Shown here: piece by piece, positions 43,339 to 55,442 of the stretch
Layout: the number at the start of each line of letters is the position of its first letter
Numbering within the stretch: the first letter of the stretch is position 1
NCBI GenBank assembly: GCA_032629725.1
Contig: JAFEVB010000008.1
Location: 62,001 to 126,000 of the forward strand
From: Gremmenia infestans
Taxonomy: Eukaryota; Ascomycota; Leotiomycetes; Helotiales; Hamatocanthoscyphaceae
Reading direction: 5' to 3'
DNA: 64,000 bases
The notes under the pieces: generated by a model
Database searches by the model: none
The model's input: only the letters and a program-made list of their open reading frames with translations
Told to the model about the DNA's origin: nothing
Position numbers and translations under genes: made by a program

Positions 43339-45543
43339 ATGGCGCCCGACAGAGGCGATTCTAGCTCCCCCTCCTACCAAACCATCCCACCCTCGGTCTC
43401 CGACGAAAATCCCCCTCCCACGGAACAGCAAAGACGAAGAAGCGATGCGCGCCGATATATTGCCTCACATGCCTCGGAAGGCCAAAACTTCACTATGCGG
43501 GGTCTGGCCGTAGGGCTGGGCGTCGGCCTCATAATATGCTTCTCGAATATGTATTTCGGGCTGCAAACCGGCTGGGTCTCATCCATGTCCATGCCCTCGT
43601 CCCTTATCGGTTTCGCCTTCTTCCGCACACTTTCGAAGCACCTCAGCCTGCCTTTTACGCCAGTGGAAAATGTGCTAGTGCAGACTGTGGCGGGGAGTAT
43701 GGGAACGATGCCTTTGGGATGCGGGTTCGTTGGTGTCATGCCCGCGCTGAATTATCTGCTGAAGAAAGAGGAGGCCGGACCGATTTTCCTAAGCATGGGT
43801 TCGATGGTGCTATGGTCGCTGGGATTGTGTTTCTTTGGGGTTGTGTTTGCGGTTCCGCTTAGGAGACAGGTCATTATTCGGGAGAAGCTTAAATTTCCTT
43901 CTGGTACTGCGACTGCGTTGATGATTGGGGTTTTACATGGAAAAGAGACTACAGCTGAGGGACCGATTGAAAGTAGAGAAGAGGTTGCGGGAGAGCCGGA
44001 CGAGGAAGAGGTTGATAAGGGGGCACAGAGTAGTTGGAAATCGAAGGTTAAGCTATTGGTTATTTCCTTTGCCGTCTCGGGGGCTTATACGCTTGCAACC
44101 TATTTCTTTCCTGTTTTGAGGAATCTACCGGTTTTTGGATTTGCTCTGGCGGAGAATTGGCTTTGGACCCTCAATCCGTCTTTGGCTTATGTAGGTCAAG
44201 GCATTATTATGGGACCGGCAACCACTACACATATGCTGCTTGGAGCTATCGTCGGATGGGGCATTCTCTCGCCTCTGGCAAAGAACAAAGGATGGGCTCC
44301 TGGTCCTGTAGAAGATTGGGAGACTGGAAGCAAGGGCTGGATTGTCTGGATCTCACTGGCAATAATGCTCGCTGATTCAGTCATCAGTCTTGGATACATT
44401 GCTTTTCGCCCAGTGGTCCTGAATGGAGGGAGATACTTCAGCGAAGTTCGCCGAAACTTTAATAAAGGCGATTGGAAAGGTCTTCTGAAAATTGGAGGTG
44501 GAAATTCTACAACTGGATATGCTCCTATCATGGGACGAGAAGAAGTCTCTACACCCCTCGAGGAAACAGGGCCTTGCACGCAAGGCGACTCCTCACCTAC
44601 GTTTTGCGAAGGAATCAAAGACATCCCCGAGCCAGATGCACCACCCGAACACCTAGTGTCCAACCTCACCGTCTGGATCGGCCTTGCACTCTCAATCCTC
44701 TTCTGCATAATCGCCATCCGCGTCGTCTTCGGTGCCCTCGTCCCTCTCTACGCAACGATAACCGCCGTCTTCATGGCTCTGATCCTCTCCATAATGGGCG
44801 TCCGCGCCCTAGGAGAAACAGACCTCAACCCGGTTTCCGGCATCTCAAAACTAGCGCAGCTCTTCTTCGCACTCATAATCCCGCAATCAAACAAGAATTC
44901 AGTGCTCATCAACCTAATCGCTGGTGCCGTATCGGAGTCCGGTGCTTTGCAAGCTGGCGATCTGATGCAAGACCTCAAGACAGGGCATTTGCTAGGTGCA
45001 GCGCCAAATGCGCAGTTCTGGGGCCAGATTATTGGCAGTGCAGTCGGTGCCGTTGTTTCTGCGCTTATATATCGGCTTTATACCAGTGTTTATGTGGTTC
45101 CTGGGGACTTGTTCCAGGTCCCGACGGCGTATGTGTGGATTTTCACAGCTAGATTGGTGACAGGAAAGGGATTGCCACATATGGCGTGGCAATGGGCAGC
45201 AGGAGCGGCTGTTGTATTTACGGGGACTACGATGCTGAGGATCGTTGGCGCGGGTAAAAAGTGGCATCCTTGGGTGCCTGGGGGAATCGCTGTTGCTGTT
45301 GGTGAGAGCCCCCTTTTCAATCATCTTTCTGTTCTCGGTACTAACAGGTGCAAAGGCATGTACAATGTTCCATCCTTCACACTCGCCCGAGCTATTGGCG
45401 GATTCGTCAACTATTACTGGCGTACATACAAGCGGCGTGAAGAAACACCACTTGTGATTCTCGCCAGTGGCCTTATCTTAGGCGAGGGTGTTGTGAGTAT
45501 CTTGAATTTGTTACTTGCTAGTGCGAAGGTGCCGCACTTATAG
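43339..45543 (+). CDS. OPT-family oligopeptide/metal-chelate transporter
   Basis: Multi-pass membrane transporter of the oligopeptide transporter family (YSL-like branch), importing peptides or metal complexes. Exons 43339-45301 and 45356-45543 with a 54-nt intron; 716 aa. The ATG at 43339 (MAPDRGDSSSPSYQ) is preferred because the upstream in-frame extension looks like a leader. Family motifs: FTMRGLAVGLGVGLIICFSN MYFGLQTGW near TM1-2, PLGCGFVGVMPAL, KFPSGTATALMIGVLHG, LIAGAVSESGALQAGDLMQD LKTGHLLGA, and GIAVAVGMYNVPSFTLARAI GG, where the intron junction restores the conserved GMYN. The intron is a multiple of three without stops, so retention would insert 18 residues. Confidence 0.92.
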   Translation: MAPDRGDSSSPSYQTIPPSVSDENPPPTEQQRRRSDARRYIASHASEGQNFTMRGLAVGLGVGLIICFSNMYFGLQTGWVSSMSMPSSLIGFAFFRTLSKHLSLPFTPVENVLVQTVAGSMGTMPLGCGFVGVMPALNYLLKKEEAGPIFLSMGSMVLWSLGLCFFGVVFAVPLRRQVIIREKLKFPSGTATALMIGVLHGKETTAEGPIESREEVAGEPDEEEVDKGAQSSWKSKVKLLVISFAVSGAYTLATYFFPVLRNLPVFGFALAENWLWTLNPSLAYVGQGIIMGPATTTHMLLGAIVGWGILSPLAKNKGWAPGPVEDWETGSKGWIVWISLAIMLADSVISLGYIAFRPVVLNGGRYFSEVRRNFNKGDWKGLLKIGGGNSTTGYAPIMGREEVSTPLEETGPCTQGDSSPTFCEGIKDIPEPDAPPEHLVSNLTVWIGLALSILFCIIAIRVVFGALVPLYATITAVFMALILSIMGVRALGETDLNPVSGISKLAQLFFALIIPQSNKNSVLINLIAGAVSESGALQAGDLMQDLKTGHLLGAAPNAQFWGQIIGSAVGAVVSALIYRLYTSVYVVPGDLFQVPTAYVWIFTARLVTGKGLPHMAWQWAAGAAVVFTGTTMLRIVGAGKKWHPWVPGGIAVAVGESPLFNHLSVLGTNRCKGMYNVPSFTLARAIGGFVNYYWRTYKRREETPLVILASGLILGEGVVSILNLLLASAKVPHL

Positions 45544-47124
45544 CAGGTCAGGCCATGACATCTAGATAACAAATGCCATATATTTCAGATCTTATCCCGT
45601 CTCGGTACTTAGGAGATCAGGAAGATCTTTTCATTACTCACAAGATGTTGACAGGTAAACACCTTGCAGTTATACTCAAGGACTCACAGAGCTATGAGCT
45701 ATCTGGGAAGTGCTGAAAGCTTGAAGCCCCCCGCGATTCGGCCGAATGCATTTAGGAGCCGGAATTACGACGCACCGGTAGATATCCTTTCCGTCATGTT
45801 ATGCAACGCCGAGATTCCGACGTGGCGTTTGTGAGCTGGAAACAGACATAAAGCCTGGTATTGATATTGATAGCGTAAATACTTCCCAAAGTTGGACTTT
45901 GAGAACCATAATCAGGACGCATTCCCGTTGTGGCAAAGAGTAATATGGATGATCAATTTCTGGATCGAGTTATCATACCTTTTGCGGGACTTCTCGCCCA
46001 ATTCACTCCGAGGAAGCAACGCGACATCTGGGCGAGTGTTACTCTCCTTTTACCTTTTCAGTTGGCCTCGGGAACAGTAGCGAATTACGTTATAAATTAT
46101 TATCATAATAATTCATATCAAACATCTATATAATACATACCATACCATACCATACCATACCACACCATATGCATATTCAAGTGAACAGAGGGGGGCAATG
46201 TCTCGCCATTCTTAGCCATAAGGTTCCGCGTTATACTCAATTTACCCCGTAATATTTCCAACTTGGTGGAATAAGGTAATCCGAGTACGAAAACGGTTCG
46301 CTAACGTAATAAACGATATAGCCAATTAGAAGAGGCGGGACGCGAGGTAGGGTGGGAAGGGTTGGTAGGTTATCAGGGTAATAAGGTTGTGTAAAGAGGT
46401 CGGTCTAGCCTGCTTCCGTCCCGTTCAAAATGCAGTGCGGAGGTACAGTAGTGATCGGGATCTCGAGCCAAGAAAGGCATGTCATTGGTTGGATTTAAAG
46501 TTCTTCAATCATGCTTAAAACATACTAGTGTAGATAGGTACCTGTGGAGTGATTATATATGTTTTAGCAATGCTATCAAAGGTAATTAATGAGATTTAGA
46601 TGACATTATAAAATGCTAGAGACCCTTCTATTTAGATGACCTTTCTTATTACCATCTTGTTTATAATTTATAATTAGAGAAAGAAACTGACTTTCTGGTA
46701 CGGAGAATACCCCGAGGGACATGGCAAATCTCGCGTTCCGGATTAGGAAAGGTGCTGCGCTAATAATTAAAGCTTGCAAGTTGCAAATCCCCCGCGCCCC
46801 GTCTTCCGTACTACAGCCAATCTCCAGATCGCTTGCAGAAAGCGCAAAGACGCAAGGGCGCAAGGGTCGTGCATGCCTCCAAAATCGTATTCGGGAACTG
46901 GAATAACCAGTTAACTACGGTATTCACTCAAGCATCGTTCGGCCGATGCGCGGCTGTAATATTTCGTTTGTTCCTCCTCTTGAGTCGCGATTCCCTCCCC
47001 TTCCTTTCCTCTTCCATTCATGTAAATGAACATGATTCATCGGCCTTTCTTAACTCTCCTTTTCTCTTTCTAATCTGATTAATTTTGCTACTACTCCGAC
47101 GCTGTTCAGCATCTGGAGTCAGCC
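45544..47124. other. large intergenic region upstream of the PDR transporter
   Basis: About 1.58 kb, AT-rich, with a CCATA microsatellite at 46136-46166 and no supported gene. It holds the whole promoter of the ABC transporter. The last ~250 bases (46870-47124) are T/C-rich, as in fungal 5' leaders. Confidence 0.5.
46136..46166 (+). repeat. CCATA pentanucleotide repeat
   Basis: Six tandem five-base units, the last with one substitution (CCACA), in the intergenic region. Confidence 0.9.
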
Positions 47125-50100
47125 ATGGCATCTTCTGCTCCGTTTGGAGCCTTGGCTGAGGCAGGCGGCGCGGCTGAGAATCTTGAGGAGAAGGTACAAG
47201 AGTTCGCCGAGAAGACACACGAGAAGCCCCAACTCGAGCGCGAGACTACGCGCGGAGAATCGATAATGGACTCCTCGGACGATGGTGAAAAAGTCCACCG
47301 AATCAAGCAGCTGGCGCGCACCCTCACACACAATTCTGTCAAAAACGCCAATGGGGAGCATGTAAATCCTTTCAACGGCTCTGATAATCCCGCTCTGGAT
47401 CCTTTGTCGGGCAAATTCAGCTACAGAGCTTGGGTCAAGACTTTGGTTGGACTTCAGTCGCGAGATCCCGATCGATACCCTGAGAGAGTTGCTGGTGTTG
47501 CCTACAGGAATCTTGGAGCATATGGCTTTGGCGAATCTACCGACTACCAAAAGACCTTTGGTAATTACCCATTAGAGGCTGCAGGACTTTTTAGGAGAAT
47601 TATTGGAAAGAGACAACAGACAAAGATCCAAATTCTGAGGGAGTTCGATGGTCTTGTTCGGAGTGGAGAAATGCTTGTTGTGTTAGGTAGACCTGGAAGG
47701 TAAGAACTGGTCCCCTTGAACTCCAAAATCCACCACTGACTTCTTAATTGCCAGTGGATGCTCAACACTGCTCAAAACAATCTCTGGAGAGACACACGGG
47801 TACTTTGTTGACGAGAAGACTTCTATCAACTACCAGGGAATTCCAATGAAAAAAATGCACCAGGATTTCAGGGGAGAATGTATCTACCAAGCCGAAGTTG
47901 ATATCCATTTCCCTCAATTGACAGTTGGACAAACACTGGAATTTGCCGCGCAAGCACGAGGTAAGGTTCAAGCTTATAGACCCTATGCTAGCTCCAATTG
48001 ACTTTTTCTAGCTCCCCGAAATCGGATTCCTGGCGTCACGAGAGATCAATATGCCGCGCACATGAGGGATGTAATTATGGCTGTCTTTGGACTTACACAC
48101 ACAATCAATACCAAGGTTGGAAACGACTTCATTCGCGGTGTGAGTGGTGGTGAGCGCAAGCGTGTCAGTATTGCAGAAGCGTAAGTTATAAAATTTATGG
48201 TGTTTTTGATGAAACTAGCCACTGACTGTCATCAGAGCTCTCGGAGGCAGCCCTCTGCAGTGCTGGGACAACAGCACTCGTGGTCTGGACAGTGCCACGG
48301 CGTTGGAATTTGTGAGAACCCTCCGACTTTCGACTGAAATGGCCGGCTCAGCAGCCGTGGTTGCAATTTATCAAGCATCGCAATCGATCTACGATGTTTT
48401 CGACAAGGTTGCATTGTTGTACGAAGGTCGACAGATCTATTTCGGAGACATCCACGCCGCAAAAGAATTCTTCATTAACATGGGTTTCGACTGCCCACTC
48501 CGACAAACGACCGCCGATTTCCTCACCTCTCTTACTAGTCCCGCCGAGCGTATTGTCCGACCAGGATTTGAAGGCAAGACTCCCTACACGCCCGATGAGT
48601 TCGCAGCTGTGTGGCAAAAGAGTAGAGACAGAGCTCAACTGCTCCAGGAAATCGCAGATTTTGATGAACAGTATCCGGTTGGCGGCGAGCACTTTGAACA
48701 GTTCAAAGCATCCCGCCAAGCAGCTCAAGCCAAGGGGCAACGCGTTAAGTCTCCGTATACCCTATCGGTTCCTATGCAGATCAAGCTTTGCACAAAACGT
48801 GGTTTCCAAAGATTGCGCGGCGATGCGACTTTGTTCTTCACAGGCCTTTTCGGCCAGACTGCCTTGGCATTGATTATTAGCAGTGTTTTCTTCGATCTTC
48901 AAAATACTACCGCGGATCTTTTTAGTAAAGGTGCTCTGCTTTTCTTCTCTATTCTGATGGCAGCTTTCCAATCTGCTTTAGAGGTAAGTCTGACCTCTTC
49001 TCGGTCTTGTTCTTGGAACACTATCTAACGGGACTAGATCTTGACGCTTTACGCTCAGCGAGGCATCGTCGAGAAGCATTCGAAATATGCCTTCTACCAT
49101 CCATCTGCTGAAGCAGTTGGTAAGTAAACTCCTTCCGGAAGCCCCTTCAGCACGCCAGTTGTTTCACAGAAATACTGGTACACTGAAGTTCAATTTCTCA
49201 TTCTCTGGGCTGTGTACTTCCTTCGAATCTCGAATTACTAACGCTTTGACAGCCTCTATGATTACTGACCTGCCGAATAAAATATTCACCACTATTTTAT
49301 TTGATCTGATAATCTACTTCATGACGAACCTCAGAAGGGCACCTGGACACTTTTTTGTCTTTTTACTATTCACGTTCATATGTACCTTGACTATGTCTAT
49401 GTACTTTCGTTCTATTGCTGCTATGTCACGCAGTCTTTCGCAGGCAATGGCACCCGCGGCGATCTTCATCTTGGCCTTGGTAATCTACACCGGTTTTGCC
49501 ATTCCAACTAAACAAATGCATCCTTGGTTTAGATGGATTAATTATCTTGACCCTGTGGCATATGCCTTCGAGGCACTCATGGTCAACGAGGTAAGAATCT
49601 CTTCTTCGTCTGTTTACAACCCGCGGCTTGCTAAAAAAGTATGCAGTTTCATGATCGCCAGATTAGTTGCGCTCAATATATACCGGGTACATTGGGTGGC
49701 GCATTACCCCGATATGGCAACTTGAAAGATGATGAGCAGGTCTGCGCAGTTAATGGGGCTTCACGGGGCTCCTTAACTGTCAACGGTGATAAATATTTGG
49801 ATGTCACCTACCAATACTCCTATTCTCACCTCTGGAGGTAAGAAACGCGACCGACCCTGATCTAGCGATGATTCCTAATGAGAATATAAAGGAACCTCGG
49901 AATCATAATCGCCCTCATGGTCTTCGGATGTACCATTTACCTTGTATCCACAGAATACATCTCTTCCAAGAAGTCTAAGGGTGAGGTTCTGCTTTTCAGA
50001 CGTGGCAAAGTTCCAGACTTCGCCCCGAAACCCGACGTCGAATCGCATGTCGATGGCCAAGAAGTGCGACTTGCTCGGACCAAGACTATCCCAGATGCTC

Positions 50101-52348
50101 CAGCTAGTATTCAAAAACAAACCGCTATCTTTCATTGGGATTCCGTCAACTATGATATCAGGATTAAGAAGGAGCCTCGTAGACTTTTGGATGAAGTCGA
50201 TGGCTGGGTCAAACGTAAGCTAAATTCAGATCTGTTTATTTCCCGTTCAGAAATGTTTCGTGGGGCTAGGACATGTTACTGGGCCTTGTACTCCAACAAT
50301 GTCTCGCGTCCCTTTGTACAATCATGCACTCCTAAGACTTGATCGAAAGAAGCTAAATTCTCGATGTCCTTACCCTTTTGAGCATCTCGCTTTTGAGAGT
50401 CAAGCAGTCCTAGGATATCATCTCAAATCCTACGAGATATCTTTCCGACTCACAAACCTTACTGTATTAGGCAATGCTGACTCCAGAATCTTGAACAGCG
50501 GGTACTTTGACGGCCCTCATGGGCGTTTCTGGTGCCGGAAAGACCACGCTACTTGATGTACTTGCTAGCCGTACCACAATGGGAGTTGTCACCGGTGAAA
50601 TGCTCGTCGATGGTCGACAAAGAGATACTGGATTCCAGAGAAAGACAGGCTATGTCCAACAACAGGATCTTCATTTAGCAACTTCTACAGTCAGAGAAGC
50701 GTTGAATTTCAGTGCGATTTTGCGTCAACCAAAACATACACCACATGCCGAAAAGCTCGCTTATGTCGATGAAGTTATCAAGGTCTTGGAAATGGAGACA
50801 TATGCCGATGCAGTTGTTGGTGTTCCGGGCGAAGGACTTAACGTGGAGCAACGAAAAAGACTCACAATTGGTGTGGAACTTGCAGCAAAGCCAGCCCTCT
50901 TGCTCTTCCTCGATGAACCTACCTCCGGTCTTGACTCACAAACAGCATGGTCTATCTGCGCGTTGCTCCGTAAGCTTGCAGATAATGGCCAAGCTATTCT
51001 TTGCACCATTCATCAACCTTCAGCAATTCTATTTCAGGAATTCGACCGTCTCCTGTTCCTTGCGAAGGGAGGTAAGACGGTTTATTTCGGCGAGATCGGC
51101 GAAAACTCCAAGGTCCTTACCGACTATTTTGAAAGTCACGGTTCAAGAAAGTTTGGAGAAGATGAAAATCCGGCTGAAGTTATGTTGGAGGTGATAGGTG
51201 CTGCTCCTGGATCAGAGACTGAGATTAATTGGCCAGCGGTCTGGAATGAGTCTAAAGAGCGTGCTGAAGTCAAAGCTACTCTTGCTGAGATGAAGGCGAC
51301 CCTGTCTCAGCTAGAGCATGTCCAGGACGACACAGCTCTTGATTACTACGCCGCTACCTTCAAAGTCCAACTCTGGACTGTTCTGCAGCGCGTCTTTGCA
51401 CAGTACTGGCGAACACCGTCTTACCTCTACTCTAAAGTAGCGCTCTCTACGCTCACTGCTTTGTTCATTGGATTCTCCTTCTGGAAAGCTACAACATCAC
51501 TCCAGGGACTACAGGATCAACTCTTCGCCATCTTCATGCTGCTCACCATCTTCGGCAATCTCACCCAGCAAATCATGCCTCACTTCGTTACCCAACGCTC
51601 CCTCTACGAGGTCCGAGAAAGACCGTCCAAGACCTATTCGTGGCAGGTGTTCATTCTATCAAACCTTATGGTCGAACTTCCCTGGAACGCGATGATGGGT
51701 GTACTGATGTTCTTTTGCTGGTATTATCCTATCGGACTTTGGCGAAATGCCGTCCCAACGGACGCTGTGACGGAACGCGGGGCCCTGATGTTCCTTTTCA
51801 TACTCTCATTTCTTCTTTTCACATCGACCTTTACCACCATGGTCATCGCCGGTATTGAGTCTGCAGAAGAAGGCGGCAACATAGCCCAGCTTATGTTCTC
51901 TCTGACCCTTATTTTCAACGGCGTCCTCGCGTCACCGTCCAAGTTCCCGCATTTCTGGATCTTCATGTACCGCGTTTCCCCCTTCACCTATCTCGTATCT
52001 GGTGTCTTGTCGACAGGCTTAGCGAACACCGATGTCGTATGCGCCGATTACGAATACCTGCACTTCAACCCGCCTCAAGGAATGAACTGCTCCACGTACC
52101 TCGATCCCTATAAAGGTCTCGCGGGCGGGTACTATACTAATGGCGGTGCGATTGAAGATTGCACTTTCTGCACCTTGAGTAAGACAAACCAATTCTTGGA
52201 GCAAATCAACGTCAAGTACGACGATCGATGGCGCAACTTTGGGCTGATGTGGGTTTATATTGCTTTTAATGCTGCCGGAGCTGTCTTCCTGTACTGGTTG
52301 GCTAGGGTGCCTAAGAACAAGAAGGAGAAGAAGGAGAAGACGGAGTAA
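47125..52348 (+). CDS. PDR-type ABC transporter (full-size ABCG)
   Basis: ATP-driven efflux pump of the pleiotropic drug resistance family, plasma membrane. Nine exons: 47125-47699, 47755-47960, 48012-48180, 48236-48983, 49038-49119, 49253-49590, 49647-49837, 49892-50214, 50499-52348; 1493 aa, the usual length. Layout NBD1-TMD1-NBD2-TMD2. NBD1 has the PDR-type Walker A GRPGSGCST (~188-196), signature VSGGERKRVSIAE and degenerate Walker B QCWDNSTRGLDS. NBD2 has GVSGAGKTT (~886-894), the degenerate signature LNVEQRKRLTIG and LLLFLDEPTSGLDS (~1011-1024). This asymmetry is normal for PDR pumps. The extracellular loop before the last TM contains Cys residues (DVVCADYEYL, GMNCSTYL, IEDCTFCTL). Eight introns, two long (133 and 284 nt). 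Substrate unknown. Confidence 0.95.
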
Positions 52349-52938
52349 GCGGATGTATGATCTATTGTGGATGGAGGAGTTATTGCACATACACTTGCCA
52401 CATATCATATGGGTAGGCAAGTTTGGGATATCGCCATCGCCATCACGGCACCAGACTTCTCATTTTCAGATTAGTTTGGGATAGAATAATATAGTCAGGA
52501 GAGTACATAGAATAGATAGCTACGGCTCAATTCATGAATATGATGGATATTTGATCACAGACGCGTCTTCCTCTACACACATATGCATTAATATGCATTA
52601 TCGAAACACCTGTCATTCCTCTGCTTGTTGCAAACCGTAAGACACTGTAAGGGTTATATCCCAACTCTTCTACGACCCACTTCGAGAAGGTATATGCAGG
52701 CATCATTGGATATATTTCAGCCCCCATAAGATGCCCATGCACGCATGCATGGATCGGTGGATTCAAGGCGCTTTCCTCAATCCGTCACCGACGACCTACA
52801 GTACAGTACATGTAAAATATGGCTGACAATCAGCTCACCCTCATCAAGTCACAATATTTCTCTTCTCTTCCACTTGACACGAAAAGTCGTGTCCTAAGGC
52901 TAGAATAAAAGACTTCGAATTGTCCCTTTTGTTTCGCT
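52349..52938. other. intergenic region
   Basis: About 590 bases between two plus-strand genes, with no further gene. Confidence 0.5.
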
Positions 52939-55231
52939 ATGAAATCGAGAGCCGGGCCCGCGCCAAGGAAGCGACGGAGACTGGACGAGGACGAGGCTGA
53001 AGATGAAGATCAAGATCCGGAGGAGATCGATGATAGGAATAGACCCGGTGCGCTGGTTAGGACGGCGATAATGGTTGAAGACGATGAACTTGCTGCATCT
53101 GTCGCGGCTCAACGCACTCCTGATTCTGAACCCAGCGATATATTCAGAGAGACAATTGGATCAGCACCCGGGATTGATCCTAATACCGGGCACGATTCAT
53201 CTGCTGAAAAACAAAGTCGTTCTATTTCTCGTCCCCCACTATCCGGGTACGACCTCGATCGGCTGAACTACCACGTCGGGCTGCGAGACTTCGGCACAAG
53301 CCTGCAGAAAGCCGCCAATGCCGTCTTCGCCAGCGACAGGAGATCAAGATATACTCGCGTCTCGGCGCTCCTCTTGTCCTGGGAAGATGAGGATCCCCGG
53401 CTTCCGGTGTCGTTGGAGATCAGAGATCTCAAGCATGTCTTTATCAATCTGTACGGATTCGAGGTGCAGGAATGGCAGATCCCGGCTGTGAATAGTCATG
53501 TGGAGCTTAATATGAGGGTGTTGCAGTTTTTGAAAGATGGTGATTCGGGGCACCTCAAGATTGTGTACTACGCGGGCCAGTAAGCTAAATTCCCATGTCA
53601 CTATGAGTTCCGGAGCCGGGAGTTATGTCGGGAGCCAAAGAAAAGTGTCCTGTAGTATGTGGCATCTTGGCTCCTGAAATAGCTCCCGAGCGCTTCAGCT
53701 ACTCAGACCGATCCAGGCGGGGGCTCTCTTTATATATTATACTGATTCGTCGGGCAGCGGCAAACTGAGCAATCATGGACAGGCGATCTGGACAAGGTGA
53801 GCTCTTTCCAGGACTTTGCAACAGTCTGCAAAGCTCTAATTTTGAGTTCAAAGCCACCGGAATAAATGTAGAGAAAGGCCTCCTACAGTAAAATGGTCTG
53901 GGATTCAGAACGCTTTGGAAGAGTCCCCGTCAGATGTCCTTATTCTTTTGGACTGTTGCGCTTCCGGACTCAGTAACACGGATGAAGGTGAGGAGTCGTT
54001 GAATAAACTTCTCAAGCTATCCACTGACTAGCTGTCTTCAGGAAATGGCGTAACGGAGCTTCTGGCAGCTTGTGCTTTCAACAGCATTGCCAATGGAGTT
54101 GGACCTTATTCCTTCACTCATGCCTTAATATCTCAATTGCGGAAGTTGGCTCGCATGCCAGCTTTTACTGTTGGCTATTTGTATAACCTGATCTTCGCCG
54201 AGATTCAAAGCCTCCAGATCGATGATGCACAGAGGAAGAAAGCTCCCATCCACCTAGTACTGTCACAAGACCACCGTCTCCCTCGAAGTATCCGTATCTC
54301 AGCAAAACCGCCACATCCAAGTATAAACCGGCCGTCCATTCCTTCTTTCCCGGGACGTAACCCGCTTGGTAATACTACGTGGAATTATGATCCTACTTCC
54401 CTGCCCCAGGATTCTTTGTCTTCGCAAAGTTCCGGAAGATCTAGTGGGGTCTTCAGCCCTGACAGCAATGACGGGGCGTCGTCTTCGTCCTCCATTTCGC
54501 AACTCCCGGAATACCCCCGTCTTCTCTTCAGTATTCGCATCAGTGAGGATATCAAACCAAATGAGCTGTCTGCAGAGCTCTTTGCAGACTGGCTGGGGAC
54601 CTTGCCGCTATCTACAAATTCAGTCAGAGTTGAAGCTGGATTTGCGAGCGACTCAACTCTCCTCATGGTATCAATGCCAGTCGCCTTTTTGGGATACTTG
54701 CCTAATGATGACCCGGCAATTACGATGCTTGGGGTAACCCGCTCGACGAACTTATTATCTACCGTTGAGGATCAGAGGCCCCTCTTGCCGCATGTGACGG
54801 GCGTCAAGGTAGACGATGTTTTTGATGATCAAGCAAACACACAAGATTCCGGTTTCGAGGAATTAAACATGTTCTATGACAACCTTGAAAATACGAGCCC
54901 TCAGGGGTTGGAAAGACAGAAAGGCGCAGATGCGGCCTGTGGACCTCAATACGCAAGAATAAGTCATAAATACGCTCAGAAACAAGTTCCGAAATCGAAC
55001 TCACCACTGCGTCACTCAATGTCCATGCCTGCCGCAGCGATCAGCTCACCGACAGTGAGGAAGATTTTATTTCACACCGAGGAGACGAACTTTTCAACTC
55101 AACAAGATCGAATATCGCTTCTCGAGAAGGAGTTGAAAGAGAAGGAGATGCTCATTGGGCAGTTGCGAGACGACAATGCGAAATTGGAAAACTCAAAGAA
55201 CGCTCTGCCGGATGATTTCGTTGACGGCTAA
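52939..55231 (+). CDS. caspase-like (C14 family) protein with C-terminal coiled coil
   Basis: Cysteine-peptidase-fold protein of the fungal caspase-like/metacaspase-related group. Exons 52939-53579, 53758-53796, 53854-53987, 54042-55231 (introns 178, 57 and 54 nt); 667 aa. The N-terminal ~110 residues are charged and disordered, with a basic start (PRKRRRLDEDE) that could be a nuclear signal. The catalytic domain spans ~130-390: VSALLLSWEDEDPRLPV, DLKHVFINLYGFEVQEWQIP, LKIVYYAGHGKLSNHGQAIW (catalytic His214, split by intron 1) and SDVLILLDCCASGLSN (Cys262), then GNGVTELLAACAF. IHLVLSQD closes the domain. A poorly conserved linker precedes a C-terminal coiled coil (RISLLEKELKEKEMLIGQLR). Likely role in cell-death or stress signalling, by family only. 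Confidence 0.88.
53617..53688 (+). repeat. inverted repeat (hairpin) inside intron 1 of the caspase-like gene
   Basis: Arms 53617-53638 and 53667-53688 are complementary along about 22 positions with one mismatch and two G-U pairs, leaving a 28-nt loop. The hairpin fills the middle of the 178-nt intron 53580-53757. Confidence 0.8.
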
Positions 55232-55442
55232 CATCTTTTACTTCTCTTCGAGGCAGTCACTAAGTATCGCCAGTAAACTAATCACAGACCTCCTTTTGGG
55301 TTTTCTGGACCTTGATCAGAACGAACACGTGAGATCGCAATGCCTATCTCAGATAGCTTTGACTCTGAATTGGACGGACTCGCAGACAGAAAGAGCCAGA
55401 GTCAGAGTCACCAAATTGACCCACTAGCCATCAGACTACGGG

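Noticed and set aside
46136..46166. CCATA array considered as a telomere-like or CRISPR-like repeat
   Set aside because: It is a short simple repeat without spacers or a TTAGGG-type unit, an ordinary microsatellite.
15583..55231. HeLo pseudokinase and caspase-like protein as one cell-death system
   Set aside because: They are about 36 kb apart with many unrelated housekeeping genes between. Nothing in the sequence links them.
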